Shown here: piece by piece, positions 55,315 through 63,648 of the stretch
Numbering within the stretch: the first letter of the stretch is position 1
Layout: the number at the start of each line of letters is the position of its first letter
NCBI GenBank assembly: GCA_030432295.1
Contig: JAUIHI010000025.1
Span: 35,956-99,955 of the forward strand
Source of the DNA: Anaerolineae bacterium
GTDB lineage: Bacteria; Chloroflexota; Anaerolineae; Caldilineales; Caldilineaceae
Direction of reading: 5' to 3'
DNA length: 64,000 bases
Notes under the pieces: model-generated
Told to the model about the DNA's origin: nothing
The model's database searches: none
Seen by the model: the letters and a program-made list of their open reading frames with translations, nothing else
Program-made: the position numbers and the translations under genes

Positions 55315-56330
55315 TGATCGCACGCGCTTCTCAACCACAAAGACACAAAGAGACAAAGAAAAGCCGCTTTTTTTCTTCCTTTGCCCCTTTGCGTCTCTGC
55401 GCCTTTGCGTTGAGTCTTTTCTTCCTAGCGGGGTGCAGCTTCCTCTCCCAGCCCACGCCCACGCCGGTGGCGGTGGCGGCCACGGCTGTGCCCCCGGTGA
55501 GCAGTGTGGCCCGGGCCGCGGGGACGATTGTGCCCCTGCGCAAGGCGTTGCTGGGGTTGACCAGCACAGGCCGGGTGGCGTCGGTTGCTGTGGCTGTGGG
55601 GGATGCGGTGGAGGCGGGCAGCCTGCTGGTACAGTTGGACGACGGGGCAGCCCAGGCCCAATTGGCCCAGGCCCAGGCCGGGCTGCTGGCGGCCCAGGCC
55701 AATCTGTCCGGATTGCAGGCTGGTCCCCAGCCCGAACAGGTGGCCGCGGCCCAGGCCCGGCTGGACGGCGCGCGGGCACATCTGGACCAGCTCACCCTGG
55801 ACCGGCTGTTGACCCCGGCTACAGCCAGCCAATTGGCCGAGGCCCAGGCATTGGTAAACAGCGCCCAGGCCGATCTGGACCTGCTCTCGGCAGAGGTACG
55901 TCCTTCGGCCATTGCCGCAGCCGAAGCGGTGATCGCCCAGGCCAACGCGGGGGTGCAAGCCGCGCAGACGGCCCTGGACAATACGGCCCTGACCGCACCC
56001 TTCGCAGGGACAGTCACCGCTCTGGACATTGCGCCGGGCGAGATGGCCCTGCCCGGCCAGCCGGTGGTCACACTGGCGGACCTGAGCCAATTGCAGGTGG
56101 AGACGACGGACCTGAGCGAGCGGGACCTGGGCCGGGTGGCGGTGGGCACGCCGGTTGTGGTCTTTGTGGACGCGCTCAACCGGGAAATCGCCGGAACGGT
56201 GGCCCGCATCGCGCTCCAGTCCGCCACCGCGGGGGGGGATGTGGTCTACCCGCTGGTGATCGAACTGGACGAGCAGCCCGCGGAACTGCGCTGGGGGATG
56301 AGCGTGGACGTGGAGGTACGGGGTCCGTGA
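55314..56330 (+). CDS. HlyD/MacA-like membrane-fusion lipoprotein
   Basis: 338 residues. The lipobox LFFLAGC puts the lipidated Cys at 41, then a Pro/Thr linker (SQPTPTPVAVAA). The biotinyl-lipoyl-like half (VAVGDAVEAGSLLVQLDD), an Ala/Gln-rich coiled-coil hairpin (~100-205), the second half (TAPFAGTVTALDIAPGEM) and a beta-barrel region follow, as in MacA/HlyD adaptors. It connects the transporter to the outside. The unusual point is that residues ~6-36, including most of the signal peptide, are encoded by a dispersed palindrome (55329-55418). A 1-nt overlap with the ATPase gene supports the ATG start. Confidence 0.85.
   Translation: MIARASQPQRHKETKKSRFFSSFAPLRLCAFALSLFFLAGCSFLSQPTPTPVAVAATAVPPVSSVARAAGTIVPLRKALLGLTSTGRVASVAVAVGDAVEAGSLLVQLDDGAAQAQLAQAQAGLLAAQANLSGLQAGPQPEQVAAAQARLDGARAHLDQLTLDRLLTPATASQLAEAQALVNSAQADLDLLSAEVRPSAIAAAEAVIAQANAGVQAAQTALDNTALTAPFAGTVTALDIAPGEMALPGQPVVTLADLSQLQVETTDLSERDLGRVAVGTPVVVFVDALNREIAGTVARIALQSATAGGDVVYPLVIELDEQPAELRWGMSVDVEVRGP
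55329..55418. repeat. CAAAG-type palindrome inside a coding region
   Basis: CACAAAGACACAAAGAGACA faces TTTGCGTCTCTGCGCCTTTG around a T-rich centre. It lies within codons ~6-36 of the adaptor lipoprotein gene. Confidence 0.75.
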
Positions 56331-56443
56331 GCAGAGAGCAGCCGCTGATAAACACTGATGAACACGGATTTTTCCTGAAAACCCTGTGAGTCTGTGTCCA
56401 TAAATCTCATTGGTTTTACATATCGTAAACGACAGGTGTAATA

Positions 56444-56479
56444 GGAGAGGGCCACCGTTTCGGGTGGCCCTCTCCTTTT
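56444..56479 (+). terminator. Rho-independent terminator of the ABC operon
   Basis: A perfect 13-bp stem (56444-56456 with 56463-56475) with a 6-nt loop is followed by TTTTG. It ends the TetR-transporter operon and separates it from the convergent minus-strand genes. Confidence 0.85.
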
Positions 56480-56493
56480 GTATTCACAGCCAA

Positions 56494-56712
56494 TCAGCGC
56501 AGGCAGAAGCGTGCATGTGTCTCTTTGCAAACCGCAAGCTCGCTGCGGATGTGGGCCAGAAGCGACTGCTCGTCAGCAAATGCGCATATGTCGCCTTGTG
56601 TGACATTTTGCAGTTGATAGCGCCACCCTTGTCCGCTGCTGATCGGCCAGATGCGCAGTACGTAGACCCGTCGCCCTGGGACTGAACGACCATTCTGTTT
56701 GGTGGATAACAT
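56494..56712 (-). CDS. Small protein of unknown function (72 aa)
   Basis: 72 residues from ATG 56712 (GGGAG upstream), 13 nt after the stop of the TolB-like gene. The pattern RRVYVLRIWPISSG, then WRYQLQNVTQGDICAFADE and LLAHIRSEL, resembles small proteins I associate with Chloroflexota of the form Y-V-L-R-x-W ... W-R-x-x-L-x-D ... F-x-x-x-x-x-L. There is no TM segment. It is probably a soluble one-domain alpha/beta protein; function unknown. Tight spacing suggests translation with the propeller protein. Confidence 0.6.
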   Translation of the reverse strand: MLSTKQNGRSVPGRRVYVLRIWPISSGQGWRYQLQNVTQGDICAFADEQSLLAHIRSELAVCKETHARFCLR

Positions 56713-56725
56713 CCCTGGCTCCCTC

Positions 56726-58342
56726 TCAGCGAATGGTGTAGGGGAGATAGACGGTGTGATCTTTGCTTGCCGGTTGGGGGGTAACCGTGGGTGTCGCCCC
56801 TGGCACGGAAGTAGCGGTCGCCGTAGCGGTCGCAGTAGCGGTCGCAGTTGCGGTCGGTGTCGGCGTCGTGCCAGGCTGTGAGGTCGCGGTGGCCGTGGGT
56901 GTCGGTGTCGCTCCAGGTTGCGAGGTCGCAGTGGCTGTCGGTGTTGGCACACTGCTTACGGAACCGGGACCCCACGCCGGATGTGCGATGTTGGACGAGC
57001 CAAACTGGGTTGCCTCGCCACCGCCGATGGGAATGATGCGCAGGGTCGCGCTGCTGCTTGGCTCCAAATTGGGTGCATAGTGAAAGATCACCTCTTGACC
57101 GTCAGGCGAGACACTGGGGCTAAAGGCATATTCGCTGTCGTATGTGGTCAACTGATAGACCAGTTCGTTGACGAGATCGATGTAGAATAGATTACTGTTG
57201 ACCGGCGTGAAGAAGTCTTCCGCGTAATTGGCCAGCACAAAGCCCGAACCATCGGGCAACCAGGCCAGGCCCCGGGTGTCGTCCACGGTGACCAGGCGTT
57301 GGGCCGGTTGGTCACTATCGACAGTCGCGCGATAGACAGCCGTGCCGTTCTCCAGGTCGAACGCGGTGTAGATAGCCGTATTGTTCACGGGTGACCAGCT
57401 CAGATTGGCGGCCTGGATATTCTGGGCATCCCCCGCCAGCAGGTTTCGGCTGCGCTGCAATACGCTCCCTTCCAGTGGGACTTGCTGCATAATGCCGCTG
57501 CCCAGCAAAAAGGCCAATGACTGTCCATCGGGACTCCAGGAGACATCCCAAACTTTGAAGCTGGAAAGGCGAGCCGCGGAAGTGAAGGCCAATTCACCCG
57601 CATCCACAGTCTGCCCGGCGACCACATCCGCCCCAGGAATAATCCAGCGTCGGCTTCCTTCCACAGCCACAACTGCCTGCATCATCTCTGCGCCCAGGTC
57701 AGGCACATTGGGAATGGTGACCTGTTTTTTCTGGCTGGGCAGCAGGGAGACAAAGACCGGTTCGGTCAGCCCCTCGACCGTAACCTCGGCAATCTGACTG
57801 GTGGTGAAGCGGTTGTAGAGACTGACAGTGACCGAGCCTGTGGCGATCCCCTGGGTTTCGCTACAGGCAGGGCGGTTGGTGACGCGCTGGAAATTGCTGC
57901 CGTCGGCATTGATCACGTAGACGTTGGTTTCATAGACACTGCAATGGGGTTCGTGCCCGCTGACGAAGGCCAGCATTGCACCATCCTTGCGCCAGATCAG
58001 GTCCTGAATCCCCGATGTCATGTGTGCCCGCTGCTCCTGGGGAATCTCCCACAACTTGCGCGCCTGGCTGCCGTCGGCATTGACCACCCAAATCTCGTGA
58101 TTCTCTGTGGCATAGGCGATGACTCCGCTGCTGCTGACCGCGCGTTCCCCGGCCTGGGCTGTCGTGTCCCGATCTGCGAATACGGCCAGGGCCAACAGAC
58201 CCACAAGCAGGAGCAGGGCGCTCATCCATCCGAGACGGCGTGATTTCTGGGCTTTCTCCGCATGGGCGAGCCGGATAGTCGTACCAATTTCTGTTTGTCC
58301 GATTTCTGTTTGTCCGATTGCGGCCTGTACTGAGTGTGACAT
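56726..58342 (-). CDS. TolB-like beta-propeller membrane-anchored protein
   Basis: 538 residues. A single TM helix at ~39-57 (MSALLLLVGLLALAVFAD) follows a cytoplasmic N-terminus with a repeated GQTEIGQTEIG. The outer part is a WD40/TolB-like propeller (EIWVVNADGSQARKLWE, VSWSPDGQSLAFLLG, PSVSPDGQEVIFHYAP). A Thr/Ala/Pro repeat linker (PTATATSQPGATPTPTA) leads to the C-terminal VYLPYTIR. GAGGAG precedes ATG 58342. There is no enzymatic motif; probably protein binding or sensing at the surface. The last nine residues resemble the end of the disrupted propeller protein (TLYLPSVSR). Confidence 0.75.
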   Translation of the reverse strand: MSHSVQAAIGQTEIGQTEIGTTIRLAHAEKAQKSRRLGWMSALLLLVGLLALAVFADRDTTAQAGERAVSSSGVIAYATENHEIWVVNADGSQARKLWEIPQEQRAHMTSGIQDLIWRKDGAMLAFVSGHEPHCSVYETNVYVINADGSNFQRVTNRPACSETQGIATGSVTVSLYNRFTTSQIAEVTVEGLTEPVFVSLLPSQKKQVTIPNVPDLGAEMMQAVVAVEGSRRWIIPGADVVAGQTVDAGELAFTSAARLSSFKVWDVSWSPDGQSLAFLLGSGIMQQVPLEGSVLQRSRNLLAGDAQNIQAANLSWSPVNNTAIYTAFDLENGTAVYRATVDSDQPAQRLVTVDDTRGLAWLPDGSGFVLANYAEDFFTPVNSNLFYIDLVNELVYQLTTYDSEYAFSPSVSPDGQEVIFHYAPNLEPSSSATLRIIPIGGGEATQFGSSNIAHPAWGPGSVSSVPTPTATATSQPGATPTPTATATSQPGTTPTPTATATATATATATATSVPGATPTVTPQPASKDHTVYLPYTIR

Positions 58343-58881
58343 AATCTTCTCCTCGTGAATAGTTGGGTAAGTGCGGCTGGCTTCTGTGTCGATGGCGCTA
58401 CTGCAAAAACCGAGTTTTCGTGAAGATCGCCTGGGTTTTTAGGCCAGATTCGGTCTCAAAAACTCGGTTTTTAATCGCTGTGTACACAGTCTAGCCGTCG
58501 GCCCTTTGCCAACTATTGGTGGAGGTCTACCACCGACCTGACAAAACGAGGCGCGCCCAATCGGACCAATTACCAGTGGTAGTGGAGTGGAAAGAGAGAG
58601 TGGGGTGGGGGTTTTGTCCGTCTGGTTGCAAACGGTGGGCAACTACTGTGGTGACAAAATGATGGCTGAGCCGCTGGTTTCGACCCAACAGTTTCAGTCT
58701 GGACTAGCGACGCCGGTTGAGCCTGTCGAAACCCAGGAGCGGGTCTACGAGAGATCGCCGTCTGAGCCGCTGGTTTCACTTCGACAAGCTCAGTACAAGC
58801 GACAGGCTCAACCGACGCTCTCTGAATGGGTTGATACGATTTGCGCGCCTGTGGCACAAAATGTCGGGGAGTTGGCTCGGT
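58343..58881. repeat. Intergenic region with dispersed repeats
   Basis: No gene is seen in these 539 bp. It holds an inverted pair AAAAACCGAGTTTT (58405-58418) and AAAAACTCGGTTTTT (58458-58472), and TGAGCCTGTCGAAAC-type units plus their inverse (ACTTCGACAAGCTCAG) at ~58665-58815. The promoter for the TolB-like gene presumably lies near its right part but is not recognisable. Confidence 0.6.
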
Positions 58882-61800
58882 CTACGTCTGCTCGCCCCGG
58901 GTGGGCGGCAGGTCGAACCCTTCCTGGTTGAGCGCGGCCATATCACGCAGAATGGTGCGCTGGCTGACGCCCAGGGCTTCGGCCAAGTGGTGGTAGGCGG
59001 GGAGCGCGTTCTGGCGCTGGGCTTCGTGGAGCAGACGCACAATCTGCTGGCGGCGACGCTTGCTCTTGGATCGGATCGCCCGATCTTGGGGTGTTTCCAG
59101 GGTCCACGTGATGGTGATCTGTTCGTCTTCGTTGAGGGGGCGCCCCAGGGGCGCGTCTGCGCGGGGGAGGGTTGCCTGGGTTTCGATGGCCTGATTCTCG
59201 GCCCACGCGGCCAGAATGGCCCGATGCTCGGGTATCTGGCTTCGGCTCGTTTGCTGGTGGCTGGGCGAGAGTGTATCGAGCATTTCGGTCAGGACACGAA
59301 CTGCTTCGGCGAGGGCGGCCCCTGCTTCGGCAGGGCGTCCCCTGGCCTGCAAGACCTGATAATGCTCGAAATGGACCAGATAGGACTGAAAGACGCCGGG
59401 GGTGAGTGCTTCAACCCCCGCCTGGATGGCAGCGTCTGCCCCGTCCAGCCGCTTCTGTTCACGCAGAAGCTGTGCCTTGGTGGTGAGGAACCCAGGGGTG
59501 AAATCGGAAAACCCATAGGTTTCGCAGTAGACCAGCGCGGCTTCGATATCCTGGCTTGCCTCGCTGTATTGAGCCAGGCGCAGATGGGCCTGGGCGCGGG
59601 CCTGGTGGATCTGGGCGAGCAGCCAGGGCGACTCGGCGCTGGCTGCCATTTCGGCCAGTGCTTCGTCCAGGTGGTCACGGGCCGCGGCCAGCTCCCCGGC
59701 CAGATAGTCGAACTGGGCCTGGATGCCCAACGCCTGGCCCAGGAGAGGCTTGTTCTCCTGGGAGCGTTGCAGGACGATCACTTCCTCAACCGCCCTTCTT
59801 CCCCTGGGCAGATCGCCGATATAGGTGCTGATGACCGCGGCGATGTTTGTCTCGGCATAGTTCCACGCACGCTCGGAGTCGATCTCCCGCCCGATCTGCG
59901 AGGCAGCCTCGAAATGTCCCAGGGCGTCGCCCACCTTGCCACGCATATAGGCAACCGCACCCCAATTGATCAGCGTACGGGCCTCTGCATAGCGATAGCC
60001 GACTTCCCGTTGAATGGAGAGGGCCTGTGCGTAGCCCGCTTCGGCTTCGCTCAATTCGCCCTGTTCGCACAGGACCGCGCCAATCGCGGCCAGCACATCG
60101 GCTTCCCCAACCCGGTCGCCCAGGCTGCGAAAGCATGCAAGCGCCCGATCCGCGGCCACCAGCGCTTCCTGATGGCGTGACAGTTCGGAAAGAGCGGCGC
60201 TGAGCGTCGCTTCGGCTTTGGCCTGGGTCGCCAGGTCCTGGGTCTGGCGACTGAGGGCGATGGCCTGCTCCAGGATCGGCAGCGAGGCAAGACTGTCCCC
60301 GTTCCAGTAGATGCTCTCCCCGGTGGCGCAAAGGATGGCGGCTTCGGCCCTCTCATCTTTGCGGCCGCGAGCCAGGGCCAGGGCCTGGTCAAACCGTTCC
60401 AATGCCCCGGCGTAATCACCCAGGGCGGCCAGCATCTGCCCATAGCGGCGCTCTCGCTCGATCTGCTGCTGGGGGTCAGTCAGAATCGGCGGCGTCAGCG
60501 CTTCCAGGTCCGCCCGCTGTCGTTCCCGTTCTCCCAGCACAGCCAGCACCGCTTCCCGGGCCAGGAGCAGCCGGACCAGAAATGGGGGCGTAGCCGTGCC
60601 AGCCTCCCCGGCCAGGGCCTCGGCCCGGTCGAAGTGGGCCAGGGCCTGGCGATAGGCGTGGCGTTCTGTCGCCTGTTCCCCGGCCAGGACGTAGAAGTGG
60701 ACGGCCTCTGTGGGCGCGGCCGCGTGTTCGTGGTGATAGGCCAGCAGTGCGGCCTGTGCCGGGTCTGTTGGGTCCAAGAGGCCCGCCATCCGGCCATGCA
60801 GGGACTGGCGCTCATCTTTGGGCAGGGCTGTGTAGATGGTCTGGCGCACTACATCGTGGCTGAAGCGATAGGCTGTGGCCGTCTCTTCCAACAACCCCTG
60901 CTGGACCAGGCTGCCCACGCTGACAAGCAGGGCCGGGCCTGTCATTCCGGCCATATCGGCCAGAACGAGTAGGGAGACTTCGCTGCCAGCCACGGACATG
61001 GCGTTCAGCAGGCGCCGGGCCTGGCCATCCAGACGGTTCAGGCGACGGCGGATGGTCTCTTCCACTACCGGCAGCAGGGGCAACTCGGCGTAGTCGGTGG
61101 TTTCCGCGTCGTAGGGCGTGGACCACAGGCCCGTGCCCTCCTGCTTGAGCAGCCCTTCGGCATAGAGGGTGCGCAGGCTTTCCAGCACAAAGAGCGGGTT
61201 GCCGCCGGTCTCGCGGTGGATGCGGGCCGCAAAGCGTGTGGCCGGCTGGGCCAGATGCAGGGCGCGTTGCATCAGCTCCCCTGTCTCTTCCAAAGAGAGT
61301 GGGTAGAGGGCGAGCCGGGCCAAGAGGCCGGCCCGATCCACCGCGTCGAGTCCGACCCAGACAGACGGGTTTTCCCGCGCATCGGCGGGGCGAAACGAGG
61401 CGACGACCAACACCCGGCTGGCTGCCAGCCGCTGGGAGAGATAGGCCAGAATATCCAGGGTGGCGGCATCGGCCCAGTGTAGGTCTTCCAGGATCAGCAG
61501 GGTTGGGCTGATTTTCCCCAGGGCCAGGATCATGCGCACCAGCCCTTCCATCAGGCGGATGTGGGCCTGTTCCGCGGGGATGTCGGGCAGGGGGGAGACC
61601 CCCGGAACCCAACCGGCCAGATCGGGCAGCAACGCCGCCATCACACTGAGCCACAGGCGATCCAGCACGGTGGCGACCTGCTGGGCGCGCAGGGGGGTCA
61701 GCCCTGTGGCCAGGGCAGAGAGCAACGGGCCATAGGCTTCCTGGACGGCTAGATATTGGGCGCGGCCAGCCATGACAAGGGCGGAACGCCAGACCGCATC

Positions 61801-62724
61801 CTCGGCCAGAGCGTCGAGCAGGCGGCTCTTGCCTACCCCCGGTTCTCCCACCACAAAAAGCACCCCGCCCTGGCCGCGCATAGCCCGCTCCAGGTGCTCG
61901 ATCAGAACGCGGCGCTCCCGGTTGCGCCCAATCAGCGGTATATCCTGGGTGAAGGGTGGCGTATCCGGGGCACGCCCGTCGATGGGCAGGGACCCGGTTT
62001 CCATCAGCGCGGTGGTCTCCGGTGCAGGCTCGGCCCCAAACTCTTCGTGTAGCATTGTGCAGAGTTCGTCGTAGCGCTGTTGGGCGTCGTGTGGGCGTCC
62101 CAGCCTGTGATAGAGCCAGATTGCCTCCTGGTAGGCGCCCTCGTGCAGGGGATCGACCTGAATCAGCGCCAGCGCGGCCAGGAGCGCCTGTTGGTAATTC
62201 TGGTCTGCTTTGTGTGCGGCGATCAGCCGTTGGGACGCCTGGATGTAGCGCTCGCGCAGCCGCTCCTGTTCGGCGATGACCCAATCGCTGTAGTCGTCGG
62301 CCAGCAGGGGGCCTGTGTAGAGCGCCAGGGCCTGGCGCAGAAAGGGCAGTGCGTCCCGGTCGCTGGTCTGTCGGGCCGCCTGATCCAACGCATCCTCAAA
62401 GGCGTGGACATCGATCGACTGGACCTGGGTGGGGTTGATGGCCAGCACATCAGCCTTGCGCAGGATCAACGATTCCGTGCCCAGTGAATGCCCGCCCGAA
62501 CGCTCGACCGAACGCCCGATTTCCCACAGGGCATAGCTCAGACGCCGCCGGGCGGTGGACTCGTCCAGGTCTGGCCAGAAGAGATCGCAGAGGCGGGTAC
62601 GGGACTCTGTATCGGCGTGAAAAAGCAGATAGGCCAACAGGGAGCGCCCGGCCTGGGAGGAGATGAGGACGGGTTGATGATTGTATTCGAGGGCAAAAGG
62701 GCCAAAGAGGCGAACTGAAAGCAT
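58882..62724 (-). CDS. SARP/BTAD-STAND transcriptional regulator with an extra C-terminal winged helix
   Basis: 1280 residues. Residues ~1-90 form an OmpR-like winged helix (MLSVRLFGPFAL, SRTRLCDLFWPDLD) and ~95-245 a BTAD domain (GPLLADDYSDWVIAEQERL). The AAA_16/STAND ATPase has Walker A VVGEPGVGKSRLL (~291-303) and Walker B LLILEDLHWADAATLD (~420). About 700 residues of TPR-like helices follow (ERFDQALALARGRKDERAE). The last ~57 residues (RRQQIVRLLHEAQ, LAEALGVSQRTILRDMAAL) look like a DeoR-type HTH. Such regulators are ATP-dependent switches. Two DNA-binding domains at opposite ends is unusual. Its target is unknown; the neighbouring TolB-like gene is a candidate. Confidence 0.85.
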   Translation of the reverse strand: MLSVRLFGPFALEYNHQPVLISSQAGRSLLAYLLFHADTESRTRLCDLFWPDLDESTARRRLSYALWEIGRSVERSGGHSLGTESLILRKADVLAINPTQVQSIDVHAFEDALDQAARQTSDRDALPFLRQALALYTGPLLADDYSDWVIAEQERLRERYIQASQRLIAAHKADQNYQQALLAALALIQVDPLHEGAYQEAIWLYHRLGRPHDAQQRYDELCTMLHEEFGAEPAPETTALMETGSLPIDGRAPDTPPFTQDIPLIGRNRERRVLIEHLERAMRGQGGVLFVVGEPGVGKSRLLDALAEDAVWRSALVMAGRAQYLAVQEAYGPLLSALATGLTPLRAQQVATVLDRLWLSVMAALLPDLAGWVPGVSPLPDIPAEQAHIRLMEGLVRMILALGKISPTLLILEDLHWADAATLDILAYLSQRLAASRVLVVASFRPADARENPSVWVGLDAVDRAGLLARLALYPLSLEETGELMQRALHLAQPATRFAARIHRETGGNPLFVLESLRTLYAEGLLKQEGTGLWSTPYDAETTDYAELPLLPVVEETIRRRLNRLDGQARRLLNAMSVAGSEVSLLVLADMAGMTGPALLVSVGSLVQQGLLEETATAYRFSHDVVRQTIYTALPKDERQSLHGRMAGLLDPTDPAQAALLAYHHEHAAAPTEAVHFYVLAGEQATERHAYRQALAHFDRAEALAGEAGTATPPFLVRLLLAREAVLAVLGERERQRADLEALTPPILTDPQQQIERERRYGQMLAALGDYAGALERFDQALALARGRKDERAEAAILCATGESIYWNGDSLASLPILEQAIALSRQTQDLATQAKAEATLSAALSELSRHQEALVAADRALACFRSLGDRVGEADVLAAIGAVLCEQGELSEAEAGYAQALSIQREVGYRYAEARTLINWGAVAYMRGKVGDALGHFEAASQIGREIDSERAWNYAETNIAAVISTYIGDLPRGRRAVEEVIVLQRSQENKPLLGQALGIQAQFDYLAGELAAARDHLDEALAEMAASAESPWLLAQIHQARAQAHLRLAQYSEASQDIEAALVYCETYGFSDFTPGFLTTKAQLLREQKRLDGADAAIQAGVEALTPGVFQSYLVHFEHYQVLQARGRPAEAGAALAEAVRVLTEMLDTLSPSHQQTSRSQIPEHRAILAAWAENQAIETQATLPRADAPLGRPLNEDEQITITWTLETPQDRAIRSKSKRRRQQIVRLLHEAQRQNALPAYHHLAEALGVSQRTILRDMAALNQEGFDLPPTRGEQT

Positions 62725-62832
62725 GGCTTGTGTGTAAAGAGCAGTGTGCAGATATGGATGGGTGTAAGGGGCACGAATGACCGCATTGTACAGCCCTGGT
62801 CGCAGGCTGTCAACAGAAAATGGGAGGCACTG

Positions 62833-63122
62833 TAGTGATCCGGCTGATGGTAAAAAAAGCTGGACGCAGATAAACGCTGAAAACGCAGATTTTTTGTAGT
62901 AGTCAAGAAGATGGTGGAAGTTTCAACGCAATGACGCAAAGGAGCAGAGACGCAAAGAAATCGCTTTTCTCTCTGTGCCTTTGCATCTTTGCATCTTTGC
63001 GTTAAGAAATAGCCATTCCACCATCCCGTTGACCAGTACAAAAACGCAGATTTTTTGCTCTGGATCAGCGTCTATACGCGTGAATCAGCGTCCTATTTTC
63101 TGTTTCATCAGCCGGATCACTA
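62833..63122. mobile_element. 290-bp non-autonomous element with nested inverted repeats
   Basis: Perfect 17-bp ends TAGTGATCCGGCTGATG (62833-62849) and its reverse complement (63106-63122) enclose direct copies of AACGCAGATTTTTTG, a nested ATGGTGGAA/TTCCACCAT pair and a CAAAG-type palindrome (62924-63007). No coding capacity is seen. Confidence 0.65.
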
Positions 63123-63318
63123 CGGTAAATGGGAGGAACTATCCGTTTTTTATCCGGGTTTATCAGTGTTCATCAGTGGCTCAAATAGCGGGTTTGGGGT
63201 TGGGTATGGCCTGTGGTACACTCCCTGTTGTCTGGGGTGCGCGCGGATATGTGGGCGCAGACAGACCCGGACAATTTGGGCAGGTCGGCTATGTTTGGAA
63301 CAGTGTTCAGGAGAGAGA

Positions 63319-63447
63319 ATGATGGGCAAGGAACAGAAGCCGCAGAAGAATGAAAAGAAGAAACCGCTGCTGACGCCGAAGGAAAAGAAGTTGGCCAAGC
63401 GGGAGAAGAAAGAGGGCAAGGGCGGGATTGGGGTTGGCTCCAAGTAG
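63319..63447 (+). CDS. Small Lys-rich protein (42 aa)
   Basis: 42 residues from ATG 63319 (AGGAGAG upstream), MMGKEQKPQKNEKKKPLL and onward, ending GIGVGSK. It is about one third Lys, with no hydrophobic segment. A strong terminator follows 53 nt downstream, which supports a real short transcript. It may bind nucleic acid or the ribosome, but that rests on composition only. Confidence 0.55.
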   Translation: MMGKEQKPQKNEKKKPLLTPKEKKLAKREKKEGKGGIGVGSK

Positions 63448-63500
63448 GACTGCCCGGCCCAGATAGAGAGAAGACGATCGTAGATCGTCGGTAGAGAAAA

Positions 63501-63547
63501 AGAGAGAGGCCCGACCACATTTTTGTGGTTGGGCCTCTCTCTTTTTT
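63501..63547 (+). terminator. Strong Rho-independent terminator
   Basis: A 19-bp stem (63501-63519 with 63524-63542, one G-T pair) and a TTTT loop are followed by six T. It separates the small Lys-rich gene from the CRISPR array. Confidence 0.88.
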
Positions 63548-63648
63548 GTTGCCCAGGTTTCAGTACCCCGAAGGGTGTTGAGAGGATATCTACAATGGTG
63601 ATCGGGACAGTGGAGCTATAGCGCTGCATGCCCACCAGATTGCAAGCA

